From positions 1 through 64,000 of the forward strand of contig CAYMYI010000005.1 of assembly GCA_964394585.1 (NCBI GenBank): 64,000 nucleotides of DNA. The letters are read 5' to 3'. The translations under genes and the position numbers were made by a program. The notes under the pieces were generated by a model. That model did no database searches, was not told the DNA's origin, and saw only the letters and a list, made by a program, of their open reading frames with translations. This document shows positions 9,201-16,660 of the stretch, in pieces. Origin of the DNA: CAYUJH01 sp964394585. GTDB lineage: Bacteria > Bacteroidota > Bacteroidia > Cytophagales > Flammeovirgaceae. Position 1 is the stretch's first letter. Every line of letters starts with the position of its first letter.

Positions 9201-10151
9201 TTACAAATCTTCGATTTTATCGGGGTCATCTTCCAATACAAATTTAAAAGAGAGGCTCAAGAATAAAGTAAGAATTACCGAAAGGGTTACGATGGAAACT
9301 AAAACCGTCTGAATACTGGTATTCAACTCGAACTTTCGTTTTTCGGCTTTCGCATTAATGGCTGCGACAAGTTCACTGATTTCAGAAATTTTCTTTTTTA
9401 GCTTAGAAAAATCGCCCAAACTCGATAATGATGAGGAATGGAAGCCTAATTCAAAATCGATGGTGATTACTTCGCGGAAGTCGTCGTTATACTCTTGTAA
9501 TTGGTTGGCAATCAACCGTTTTTTGTAATCGCTTAGCCGAGATTTTTTTAACACTACCTGGCTGATTTCGTTACTCAATTCTGCTACTCTTGAATAGTAA
9601 GTCGTGTCTTTACGCAGCAGATAATCCTTTTCATTACGGCGCAGTAATAATACCAACTCAAGCTCATCGGTTAGTTCTTCTTCCACATCATGGATTTTTC
9701 GGCGCATATCTCCGATGAGACCGTATTCTTTAAAGCCTTTTCGCTTTAATTTAAGCACAATTTGATCGTATATATTGCGGTAACTTTGTAAAAAGGCAGC
9801 GAGCTTGGTGAGGTCATCTGTCATTTCTAAGTCGTCGATACCCCGATCTTCGCGTATAAAAAGTACTTGGTCGCTAACCTCTTGTAAAATATCGTTGTGC
9901 TCTGTTAGCGTTTCACTTAATCCGGTTACATAGAACTCGCTTTCATAAATTTCATAGGCAAAAAACTCCTGTCCTATCCGCAGTCCGTTCAGCGTTTGGT
10001 TGTACAACTTGTTTACCTCTGAAGTAGCCTTATCGATGTTTTCCATGTTGCGAAACAACAAAAAGCTTGTAGTTGATACCGCAAACGAAATTGTGGAATA
10101 CACAAAAAAAGCCGCTAAAATTCTCTCTTTGACTGTATTGAGTTTAATCAT
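9201..10151 (-). CDS. Two-pass membrane protein with a long helical sensor-like domain
   Basis: This 316-residue protein has an N-terminal membrane segment (about 10-30), roughly 240 residues of predicted helices and coiled coil on the outer side of the membrane, a second membrane segment (about 283-305, IVTLSVILTLFLSLSF) and a short acidic tail (EDDPDKIEDL). This is the layout of the sensor half of chemoreceptors and histidine kinases (four-helix-bundle type), but no HAMP, kinase, MCP or other output domain follows. The ORF ends naturally. It may act as a partner for a separate signalling protein. The start at 10151 gives a sensible N-terminus. It is convergent with the polyprenyl synthase gene, 25 bases apart. 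Confidence 0.6.
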   Translation of the reverse strand: MIKLNTVKERILAAFFVYSTISFAVSTTSFLLFRNMENIDKATSEVNKLYNQTLNGLRIGQEFFAYEIYESEFYVTGLSETLTEHNDILQEVSDQVLFIREDRGIDDLEMTDDLTKLAAFLQSYRNIYDQIVLKLKRKGFKEYGLIGDMRRKIHDVEEELTDELELVLLLRRNEKDYLLRKDTTYYSRVAELSNEISQVVLKKSRLSDYKKRLIANQLQEYNDDFREVITIDFELGFHSSSLSSLGDFSKLKKKISEISELVAAINAKAEKRKFELNTSIQTVLVSIVTLSVILTLFLSLSFKFVLEDDPDKIEDL

Positions 10152-10267
10152 CTATTGTAGAGGCTGTGATGTACATATACGCTAATAAAACATAAAATTA
10201 TGAAAAGCTAAGAAATCCTTTACATTAATCTGAGAAATGCAAAAATCTAACGCAAGGCACCGAAGTA

Positions 10268-11398
10268 TTACAATAAATTTTTATATGCTTCTAGAATTTT
10301 ATTGCTGAATGTCTGCCAATTATTCTGTTGCTTGAACGCGACAATATTATCACGGATTTCTTGCACTGCGCTTGGCATAGTCAATACGTCTTGCAAAGTT
10401 TTTATAAGAGCTTCTACCGAAACCGTGGGTACAACTCTACCAATACCATGCGGTTCAATCATTTGTTTGAGTCCGCCGGTGTCGGTAACCACCACCGGCA
10501 GGTTGAAATGAAAAGCCATGGCGGCAATCCCGCTTTGTGTTGCAGTTCTATAAGGTAATACGCCTATATCAGCGGCTGAGAAAAACGTGCTAACTTCTTC
10601 GGTTGGAATATAGCGAGTATGGACTTGGATACGATTTTTTGCCCCTCCTTCATCAATTAACTGTTGGTAAGGATCGAAATTTTCATAAGGCTCGCCCACT
10701 ACTAATAGGTACACGTTTTCTCCTAGCTTTGGAAAGGCTTGAAGCAATAAATCGAGTCCTTTGTACGCCCGAATTAATCCAAAAAAAAGTAGTACAGTTT
10801 TGTCTTTAGGGATGTTCAAAGCGGCGCGTGCTTGCGCTTTTGGGCGAATTTCACCAAAATGATCGTACACCGGATGGGGATGATACCAAACAGGCATATG
10901 AGGTGCTACTGTGCGTATATCCGAGGCAACTGCTTCACTCATGCAGAGGCAGCTATCTACTGCATTTAAAAAGTAACGTGTGAAGGGAGCATCGAAAAAG
11001 CGTGGTTCGTGCGGTATCAAATTATCAATAATCGCCACTACTTTTGTGTTATGCCTTTTTGTAAGATGTGCTACCGTACCTAATGAAGGCCCGAAAAAAG
11101 GCATCCAATACCGGGTTATCAGTAAATCGGGCTTAAATCTTTTGATTTCTTTAGCAGTGGTAAGATAACTCAGTGGATTGATGCTATTTAACAATCGTGG
11201 TGCTTCTACTTCCCCCGATTGCAAATCGGTAGGGTCGACAAACTGACTTTTCCCAGGGAATAAAAAATCAGGATATTGCAGGCTAAAATTAATAGCTTTT
11301 ACGGTGTGCTCTTTTTGCAGTTCCCGGTAGATGTGTCCATTAAACTGAGAAATTCCTCCACGGTAAGGATGAAATACCGAAACAAACGCAATTCGCAT
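10268..11398 (-). CDS. GT4-type glycosyltransferase
   Basis: I start the gene at ATG 11398 (MRIAFVSVFHPYRGGIS), the typical first strand of GT-B glycosyltransferases. The longer frame to 11440 adds an unlikely basic leader. The N-domain has GGISQFNGHI and the C-domain has VLLFFGLIRAYKGLDLLL and VLPYRTATQSGIAAMAF, followed by LPVVVTDTGG, as in glycosyltransferase group 1/4. Such enzymes move a sugar from a nucleotide-sugar donor to lipids, polysaccharides or other acceptors at the inner face of the membrane. The donor and acceptor are unknown. No polysaccharide cluster surrounds it. Confidence 0.85.
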   Translation of the reverse strand: MRIAFVSVFHPYRGGISQFNGHIYRELQKEHTVKAINFSLQYPDFLFPGKSQFVDPTDLQSGEVEAPRLLNSINPLSYLTTAKEIKRFKPDLLITRYWMPFFGPSLGTVAHLTKRHNTKVVAIIDNLIPHEPRFFDAPFTRYFLNAVDSCLCMSEAVASDIRTVAPHMPVWYHPHPVYDHFGEIRPKAQARAALNIPKDKTVLLFFGLIRAYKGLDLLLQAFPKLGENVYLLVVGEPYENFDPYQQLIDEGGAKNRIQVHTRYIPTEEVSTFFSAADIGVLPYRTATQSGIAAMAFHFNLPVVVTDTGGLKQMIEPHGIGRVVPTVSVEALIKTLQDVLTMPSAVQEIRDNIVAFKQQNNWQTFSNKILEAYKNLL

Positions 11399-11556
11399 AC
11401 GAGAGTACCTTCTATTAGTGTATTTGAGTAAGCATCGCAAAGAAAATAGATTTTAAAAGCACAGCATCATGAACTCCCTAAAAGTTTTGTTGCAACCGTT
11501 CACTTTTTAGTACCTTGCCGTCGTTCTCAATACAAACCAAAAACTATTTTTAGTCT

Positions 11557-11877
11557 ATGTTACTTTCTACAACTCATACCGTTGAAGGCCGGCAAGTATC
11601 GCAATATTTAGGCGTTGTAGCCGGTGAAGCCATTATTGGTGCTAATTTGTTCAAAGATATTTTCGCTGCTATCCGCGATGTAGTCGGTGGTCGCTCTTCT
11701 TCTTATGAAAGAGTACTTAAAGAGGCCAAAGAACATGCGCTATCCGAATTGGAAGAACAAGCTAGAATGCGTGGTGCTAATGCTGTAATCGGGATCGACC
11801 TTGATTACGAAACAATTGGTGCTAATGGTAGTATGCTTATGGTAAGCGCCAACGGAACTGCAGTAATTTTAGAATAA
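11557..11877 (+). CDS. YbjQ/UPF0145 family protein
   Basis: A 106-residue protein of the YbjQ family (heavy-metal-binding-domain-like, UPF0145). The family marks are the [12 protein letters not shown] start, [23 protein letters not shown], and the second half [18 protein letters not shown] ending in SANGTAV. The family forms a pentameric β-barrel-like fold, and its molecular function is still unclear. The length is full. The gene is a single-gene unit closed by the terminator at 11901. The divergent neighbour is the GT4 gene. Confidence 0.9.
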   Translation: MLLSTTHTVEGRQVSQYLGVVAGEAIIGANLFKDIFAAIRDVVGGRSSSYERVLKEAKEHALSELEEQARMRGANAVIGIDLDYETIGANGSMLMVSANGTAVILE

Positions 11878-11900
11878 TTGAGTGTTTCACCCAAATGTCA

Positions 11901-11934
11901 AAAGCCTTCTTATTTACATAGGAAGGCTTTTTTT
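11901..11934. terminator. Bidirectional terminator
   Basis: AAAGCCTTC (11901-11909) pairs with GAAGGCTTT (11922-11930), with TTTTT following on + and AAA-flanking giving a short T-run on the minus strand. It lies between the convergent YbjQ and CHU_C genes and overlaps the stop region of the latter (11933). Confidence 0.8.
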
Positions 11935-13819
11935 ATCGCAATAGCAGCACGATGCCTTTTTCTTGGAAGGTAGCGCCTTGCGCACTTTTCGCTTTAATTA
12001 CCCAAGTGTAAGGGCCTTTGGGTGCTTCTTTCCCATTTTTAAGGATACCCTCCCATGAGCGCTCGATTTCCTCAGAAGAGAAAATAACATTTCCCCAACG
12101 CCCATAAATATCGATGCGAAATTCTACCAACTCAGTTCCTATAATAGCGAATGTGTCGTTCAAGCCGTCCCCATTGGGGGTAAAAGCATCAGGTACTTTT
12201 AAGATGCTTGGCTCAGCAATCCGTTGGAAGTTTGAAAAGGCAACTTCGCCGCCTTGAAGATTTTCGATGCGCAATCGATATACTTGAGCGTTTCCTTCCA
12301 AGTTTTCAGCAGCATCTAAATACGTTGTAATGGTAGCATCGAATGGACCTATTTCCCGCGTAAGCGAATCGGCATCCGAGTAAACTTCTAGGTAATATTG
12401 GTAATTGGGAAAACCACTATACGAATTCCAATTTAACAAGTTATCTGTTTGTGCTTTTTCACTTTTTAAACTAACTGTGCAGCTTTCGGTCGGTTCTGAC
12501 TCGCTCCCGCAAATATCTTCAAGGATAATTCGGTAACACACTGAATTTGAAGTAGAAAGATCTATATCTGTAAAAGTAGAAAATTCAGCAGCAGAATCGG
12601 CTAATACTATATACTGCCCTTGATTTTCCGCTTTCTCAATGCGAATGCGTGCAATCGAAACGCCGTTGGGCACTTGCCAACGGAGTACTCCATTTTCATC
12701 TTCAACACTTGTATAAAATTGGTTGACGACAAACGATTGTGTAGCAGCTTGCGTAGTTACGCATTGTTCGGCACTAATGGAAACACCTTCTGTTGTATAC
12801 GCTCTGAGTTGGTAGCAATAAGATTGTAAACATTCCACATTTGTATCGGTAAAGGAAGTAGTGCCAGCCACAGAGTTTTCAAAAAGCAGTACGCCATCTT
12901 TATACAGTTCGTATTTCTCGAATGCAGTACCGCTGTAAGGTTGCCAAGTAATCTGATTCTCTTGAGCAGATGAACTTACAGCTAGAGATACACTACAGAG
13001 TTCATTCCCTAGAGTTTGAGTGCCCGTACAGGGGTCTTCTACCCGTAAGCGGTAGCAGCTTGGAGGTGTTCGTGCTTCTAAAGTAATTTGGTTAGTTCCA
13101 AAACGAACTGATTCTGCTACTTCGTAGATGCCTCCATTGCCTTCTTCTAACAAATAGGTTGTATTGGTTTCTAAACTTACTTGCAAATTCACTTGATTAC
13201 CGCTATTCATTTCAATTTGTTGAATGTTGCCCGGCAGTATATTTTCCAATAAAGGGAGGCTTTCTGTTGACTCGCTGCAATTGTCTACAGCTCCATTAAA
13301 TAAACCACGTACCGTTACATTGGCGACGGTCTCGGCAGCATAGCTGTGTTGAGGTTGTTCCGAAGGAGTAATGGCTTGAGTAGTGCCATCGCCAAAGTCC
13401 ACTAAATAACTATCGTAGATTCCCCCATCAATATCTAACTGAATTGTTTTATTCGAACATGCGGTAAGCGTAAAACGAGGTTCTGTTGATTCCAACACTT
13501 CTACGGTCTTACTTGTTTCTTTCCCTCCGTCGGGTGTTCCTATAATCTGCCGGATGGTGAATGTCCCTGGCTCATCAAAAACAAAAACATTTTCAGTGGT
13601 TACATTCCCCTGTACATCATACAATATATTGCTAGGTGCTACTCCCGAACAATCTGTTACCGTAACGGTAAGAGGAGCGCATCCTTTTTCTACATCCACG
13701 GTAAAGCATGCCTCTTGTCCATACAGCGGCATACATGAAACCAAACTCAGCAATACAACTCCCAGGCGTTGATAAGAGCTTTCACCAAACTCAATAATTG
13801 ATAGTAATCTCGTTGTCAT
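11933..13819 (-). CDS. Large secreted protein with PKD-like domains and a type B type-IX sorting domain
   Basis: I prefer the ATG at 13819 (MTTRLLSII), whose hydrophobic stretch VVLLSLVSCMPLYG forms a signal peptide. 13855 is the longer alternative. A PKD/SprB-like repeat opens the mature protein (CFTVDVEKGCAPLTVTVTDCSG). Fibronectin-like β repeats follow (ENQITWQPYSG, ENGVLRWQVP, TDNLLNWNSYSG). The last 85 residues are the gliding-associated C-terminal domain: PDAFTPNGDGLNDTF, IDIYGRWGNVIF, WEG and GPYTWVIKA. That domain directs proteins through the type IX secretion system to the cell surface. The likely role is a surface adhesin or gliding-related protein. It is convergent with the YbjQ gene. 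Confidence 0.85.
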   Translation of the reverse strand: MTTRLLSIIEFGESSYQRLGVVLLSLVSCMPLYGQEACFTVDVEKGCAPLTVTVTDCSGVAPSNILYDVQGNVTTENVFVFDEPGTFTIRQIIGTPDGGKETSKTVEVLESTEPRFTLTACSNKTIQLDIDGGIYDSYLVDFGDGTTQAITPSEQPQHSYAAETVANVTVRGLFNGAVDNCSESTESLPLLENILPGNIQQIEMNSGNQVNLQVSLETNTTYLLEEGNGGIYEVAESVRFGTNQITLEARTPPSCYRLRVEDPCTGTQTLGNELCSVSLAVSSSAQENQITWQPYSGTAFEKYELYKDGVLLFENSVAGTTSFTDTNVECLQSYCYQLRAYTTEGVSISAEQCVTTQAATQSFVVNQFYTSVEDENGVLRWQVPNGVSIARIRIEKAENQGQYIVLADSAAEFSTFTDIDLSTSNSVCYRIILEDICGSESEPTESCTVSLKSEKAQTDNLLNWNSYSGFPNYQYYLEVYSDADSLTREIGPFDATITTYLDAAENLEGNAQVYRLRIENLQGGEVAFSNFQRIAEPSILKVPDAFTPNGDGLNDTFAIIGTELVEFRIDIYGRWGNVIFSSEEIERSWEGILKNGKEAPKGPYTWVIKAKSAQGATFQEKGIVLLLR

Positions 13820-13887
13820 AGCTAAAGAAATGATATTTTTTGCATGTACGTGCAAAATCTGCTCCTTTCAACTCCAAAACTACATAA

Positions 13888-13925
13888 AACAACAAAAGGC
13901 TACCCCCACGTTGGAGGTAACCTTT
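13888..13925 (-). terminator. Terminator of the acidic lipoprotein gene
   Basis: On the minus strand AAAGGTTACC (13925-13916) pairs with GGTAGCCTTT (13904-13895), with one T-G wobble. TTGTTG follows. It lies 24 bases beyond the stop of the lipoprotein gene. Confidence 0.65.
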
Positions 13926-13948
13926 ACAATTAGCACCGAAAGAAATTA

Positions 13949-14545
13949 TTATTGGATCTGAATGTTGAATGTTAAGTCAACATCAGAAGAACCATCTTGC
14001 GCAGTAGAAGTGGCGGTCTTAAGATCAGGCTGGTGCTTAAGAACCACACGAAACGTTCCATTACCACTAGCCGCGGTAGTCCAAGTAGTAGAAAGCCCGA
14101 GTGGGTTGCCATTCGAATCTTGGTCATTGTAATTCACAACATCTGCACGGTTGTCAATATTTCCATCGCCCGAGGGATTGCTGAACACGTTTCCGGTCCA
14201 ACCAAAAAAGAACATGTGTTCTTCGTCTTCTTCCTCCACCTCTTCGGTAATACTTTCCCCTTCAATAGCATTTTGCAAATCTAAGGTCAAAGTATAGGTA
14301 GTATTGGCTGCAAGCGCAATATTCGATACAATTTGAAGCGACTGAGGTCCTTCTCCGTCAGGATCAGCAGCTGTAGCCGTTACAGGAGCACCACCACCAC
14401 TAGGGGTAAAAGTAAGGGTAACATCCGTGATAATTTCCTCTTCGTTTTCTTCTGGGGGAACGTCGTCGTCGTCGTCACAACTTGTAGCAAGCATTACCAC
14501 CGAACTCAACAAAAGCATGAAATAGAACTTTTTGAATAGATTCAT
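13949..14545 (-). CDS. Acidic lipoprotein, probably metal-related
   Basis: The frame runs upstream to 14647, but the ATG at 14545 begins a clear lipoprotein signal (MLLLSSVVMLATSC), and the promoter and operators lie just before it, so I take 14545. The mature 180 or so residues start with a run of Asp (CDDDDDVPPEENEEE) and contain a second acidic, histidine-bearing patch (EEVEEEDEEHMFFFG). The rest is β-rich (DVTLTFTPSGGG, TTYTLTLDLQN). I recall similar short acidic lipoproteins in Bacteroidota, often near metal-uptake receptors, but I cannot name a characterised member. Two identical 16-base operator-like dyads overlap its promoter. It is followed by a terminator, so it is a single-gene unit. 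Confidence 0.65.
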   Translation of the reverse strand: MNLFKKFYFMLLLSSVVMLATSCDDDDDVPPEENEEEIITDVTLTFTPSGGGAPVTATAADPDGEGPQSLQIVSNIALAANTTYTLTLDLQNAIEGESITEEVEEEDEEHMFFFGWTGNVFSNPSGDGNIDNRADVVNYNDQDSNGNPLGLSTTWTTAASGNGTFRVVLKHQPDLKTATSTAQDGSSDVDLTFNIQIQ

Positions 14546-14560
14546 AATTATAAGATTAAG

Positions 14561-14615
14561 ATGCAACAATGTCGCAAAGTAAATTTTCATTTTAGTCATA
14601 TGCAACAATGTCGCA
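14561..14615 (-). promoter_or_regulatory. Promoter overlapped by two identical operator-like dyads
   Basis: ATGCAACAATGTCGCA occurs at 14561-14576 and again at 14600-14615, 39 bases apart. Each copy contains the dyad TGCnACAnTGTnGCA. On the minus strand TTACTTTG (14582-14575, 7 of 8 to the TAnnTTTG -7 box) abuts one copy, and a TTG (14605-14603), 20 bases upstream, lies in the other as the -33 box. The predicted start of transcription is near 14568, inside the first copy. A repressor binding both sites would cover the whole promoter. The dyad form suggests a Fur-superfamily repressor such as Zur, but this is inference. Confidence 0.65.
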
Positions 14616-14659
14616 TTTAAAAAATTACAAATAAAAAAAGGTAGCATTTAACTAATCTT

Positions 14660-15754
14660 TTACTTTTTGATAAACGGAAGACTTACCACTTTAGCTCTCA
14701 ATTGTTTATTACGAACTTGTAATAAAAGCTCTGTATCGGTGGATGCAAAAGCAGTCTGAACGTATCCCATACCAATACCTTTGCCCAATGTTGGCGACAT
14801 CGTTCCCGATGTAATACTCCCTATTTTTTTGCCCTCCAACGAAAGAATTTCGTAGCCACTGCGGGGAATCCCTTTTTCTAGCATTTCTAAACCCACGAGT
14901 TTTCTGCTAACGCCAGCTTCTTTTTGCTGTTGAAGAACTTCTGCTCCTACAAAGTTGGTATTGAGCTTAGTAATCCAGCCAAGTTTTGCTTCTAAAGGCG
15001 ATGTGGTATCGTCGATATCGTTGCCATATAAGCAAAAGCCCATTTCTAACCGAAGCGTATCGCGAGCGGCTAAACCGGTAGGCAATATACCATAGGACTT
15101 GCCTGCCTCCATTATGGCTTCCCAAATAGCAGGAGCCGCTTCATTCGGAATGTATAGCTCTACGCCTCCTGAACCGGTGTAACCAGTAGCAGAGATAATC
15201 ACATCGTCAACACCTGCGAAGGTTCCCTTAGTGAACGTGTAAAAAGCCAACTCTTCTAGCTTTACGGAAGTAAGCGGTTGTAGAGCCGTCAGAGCTTTTG
15301 GACCTTGAACTGCAAGCAACGCTATTTCATCTGACCGATTCGTCATGTTTGCTTCAAATTGGTTGTGTTTCACAATCCAATTCCAATCCTTTTCTATGTT
15401 AGAGGCATTCACCACAAGCATATATTCTTGTGGAGAAATGCAGTATACGAGTAAATCGTCTACAATCCCTCCTTGGGCATTAGGCAAACAAGAATATTGA
15501 GCTTTTCCAGGTGTTAATTTCTCTACATCGTTGGAGGTTACATATTGTATGAGCTGCTTTGCCTCTGTGCCCTCCACAAAAAATTCGCCCATATGCGATA
15601 CATCAAACATGCCTACATTTTCGCGAACATTATTATGTTCCTCTTTATCCGAAGTATAGCGAAGGGGCATTTCGTAGCCAGCAAAAGGAGTCATTTTAGC
15701 GCCTAGCTCTACATGTGTTTTGTATAGAGCGGTTTGTTTTGTGTGTGCTGTCAT
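14660..15754 (-). CDS. gcvT: Glycine cleavage system aminomethyltransferase (T protein)
   Basis: GcvT takes the aminomethyl group from the lipoylated H protein and passes the methylene group to tetrahydrofolate, releasing ammonia. The 364-residue length and motifs are typical: KMTPFAGYEMPLRY, NVGMFDVSHMGEF, TGSGGVELYIPNE, LAARDTLRLEMGFCLYG and the late GSITSGTMSPTLGKGIGMGYV. It is cytoplasmic. The start is the natural ATG. The Lrp-type regulator gene lies 62 bases upstream on the same strand and may control it. No gcvH or gcvP is in the window. Confidence 0.95.
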   Translation of the reverse strand: MTAHTKQTALYKTHVELGAKMTPFAGYEMPLRYTSDKEEHNNVRENVGMFDVSHMGEFFVEGTEAKQLIQYVTSNDVEKLTPGKAQYSCLPNAQGGIVDDLLVYCISPQEYMLVVNASNIEKDWNWIVKHNQFEANMTNRSDEIALLAVQGPKALTALQPLTSVKLEELAFYTFTKGTFAGVDDVIISATGYTGSGGVELYIPNEAAPAIWEAIMEAGKSYGILPTGLAARDTLRLEMGFCLYGNDIDDTTSPLEAKLGWITKLNTNFVGAEVLQQQKEAGVSRKLVGLEMLEKGIPRSGYEILSLEGKKIGSITSGTMSPTLGKGIGMGYVQTAFASTDTELLLQVRNKQLRAKVVSLPFIKK

Positions 15755-15816
15755 GGTTTAAGCTATTTAAAATAGATTTTCAATACGATTCAGTTTGTAC
15801 AATCTACAGAGCAATT

Positions 15817-16287
15817 CTATTTATCTTTCTCCAAGCGTAGCGGTCGGTTAATTTTCTCTTCTAATGAAATGAAGGTTTCCGTTCGCGTTACTCCTTCGAT
15901 TTGCTGTACCTTATCATGCAAAATTTCGCGTAGATGTTTCGTGTCGCGGCAAGTCATCTTAGCAAAGATACTGTAGCTTCCTGTAGTGTAATGCAAGTTG
16001 AGAATTTCGGGAATTTCAGCTAATTGAGCGGAAACATCGTCGTAGAGGCTACTCTTTGCAAGGTAAATCCCTAAGAAAGCCGTGATGTCATACCCAAGCT
16101 GCTGAAAGTCGAGGTTTAGGGTCGCTCCTTTTACGATTCCCATATCTTCTAGTTTTTTCATTCGCACATGAACAGTTCCTCCTGATACAAAAACGCGCTT
16201 GGCAACCTCAGTGTAGGGCGTTTTGGCATCTTTCAACAGTTCAGATAAAATCTTGAGGTCTATGCTATCAATTTCGGAAGTTTTCAC
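15817..16287 (-). CDS. Lrp/AsnC-family transcriptional regulator
   Basis: The open frame reaches a TTG at 16308, but starting at the GTG at 16287 (V-K-T-S-E-I-D-S-I-D) gives the usual length of about 156 residues and the standard Lrp N-terminus. Residues 5-60 form the winged helix-turn-helix (LDLKILSELLKDAKTPYTEVAKRVFVSG type, here IDLKILSELL and GTVHVRMKKLEDMGIV). The C-terminal part is the amino-acid-binding RAM/ACT-like domain (ITAFLGIYLAK, TGSYSIFAKM). Such regulators sense amino acids as octamers. Its position 62 bases upstream of gcvT on the same strand fits a role in glycine or serine metabolism, but the effector is unknown. Confidence 0.88.
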   Translation of the reverse strand: MKTSEIDSIDLKILSELLKDAKTPYTEVAKRVFVSGGTVHVRMKKLEDMGIVKGATLNLDFQQLGYDITAFLGIYLAKSSLYDDVSAQLAEIPEILNLHYTTGSYSIFAKMTCRDTKHLREILHDKVQQIEGVTRTETFISLEEKINRPLRLEKDK

Positions 16288-16430
16288 AAGTTTGAAAATT
16301 AGTGGCAATAATGGATTCTGTTTTGCAATTTTATAAAAACTACAACTTTAAAATTGGAAAGAGTTTTTGAAAAACTGTCGATGCCTACTAATATTGCATA
16401 CTCGGTTGAGCGAATAATTCTGGAATTTAT

Positions 16431-16462
16431 TTGCGAATCATTATTTTTATTTTGTAATTTTG
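16431..16462 (+). promoter_or_regulatory. Promoter for the tiny ORF at 16474
   Basis: TAATTTTG (16455-16462) matches the -7 box TAnnTTTG exactly, with a TTG (16431-16433) 21 bases upstream as the -33 element. The predicted start of transcription is near 16469, only about 5 bases before the ATG at 16474. Confidence 0.5.
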
Positions 16463-16473
16463 TTTTAGCATAG

Positions 16474-16554
16474 ATGAAAATACGGTCATGGAGAGGGTTC
16501 GATTCCTTCCTATGTACAAGCATGTGTTTATTTTATGTGTTGTTTATTGGTTAA
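16474..16554 (+). CDS. Tiny hydrophobic ORF (26 residues) with its own promoter and terminator
   Basis: This frame is MKIRSWRGFDSF, then a cysteine-containing hydrophobic tail (LCTSMCLFYVLFIG), then TAA. It would be a short basic head plus one half-length membrane helix. Three things suggest a real transcription unit: an exact -7 box with a possible -33 box upstream, a 9-bp hairpin with nine T starting 9 bases after the stop, and no other + strand gene that could use that terminator. It is divergent from the lrp gene. The same bases contain a T-arm-like string (GAGGGTTCGATTCCTTC, 16493-16509), but no whole tRNA can be folded. It could equally be a small RNA whose ORF is incidental. Confidence 0.45.
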   Translation: MKIRSWRGFDSFLCTSMCLFYVLFIG

Positions 16555-16563
16555 GGTTAAAAG

Positions 16564-16593
16564 GTATATGAAGTTTTCATATACTTTTTTTTT
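16564..16593 (+). terminator. Intrinsic terminator of the tiny ORF
   Basis: GTATATGAA (16564-16572) pairs perfectly with TTCATATAC (16576-16584) around GTT, followed by nine T. The T-run is only on the + side, so it terminates + strand transcription. Confidence 0.75.
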
Positions 16594-16603
16594 GTCTTTA
16601 AAG

Positions 16604-16639
16604 AAAAAAAGCACTGAGTTTAAACTTCAGTGCTTTTTT
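16604..16639. terminator. Terminator of yidC (bidirectional form)
   Basis: AAAAAGCACTGA (ending 16617) pairs with TCAGTGCTTTTT (16627 onward) around an AT-rich loop. It has T-runs on both strands and sits 22 bases past the yidC stop. Confidence 0.8.
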
Positions 16640-16660
16640 AGCAAAACGAATGCTGTCGTT

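Noticed and set aside
15754..16287. A glycine riboswitch before gcvT or lrp.
   Set aside because: No tandem aptamer-like conserved core was found in the 62-base gcvT leader or before lrp.
16493..16516. T-arm-like string GAGGGTTCGATTCCTTC suggesting a tRNA or tmRNA end.
   Set aside because: No acceptor 5' strand, D-arm or anticodon arm can be fitted upstream, and no CCA-type end follows; the bases are better explained by the tiny ORF.
16299..16523. Minus-strand 74-residue frame opposite the tiny gene.
   Set aside because: It crosses the lrp promoter region, has irregular composition and no family features; judged a shadow frame.
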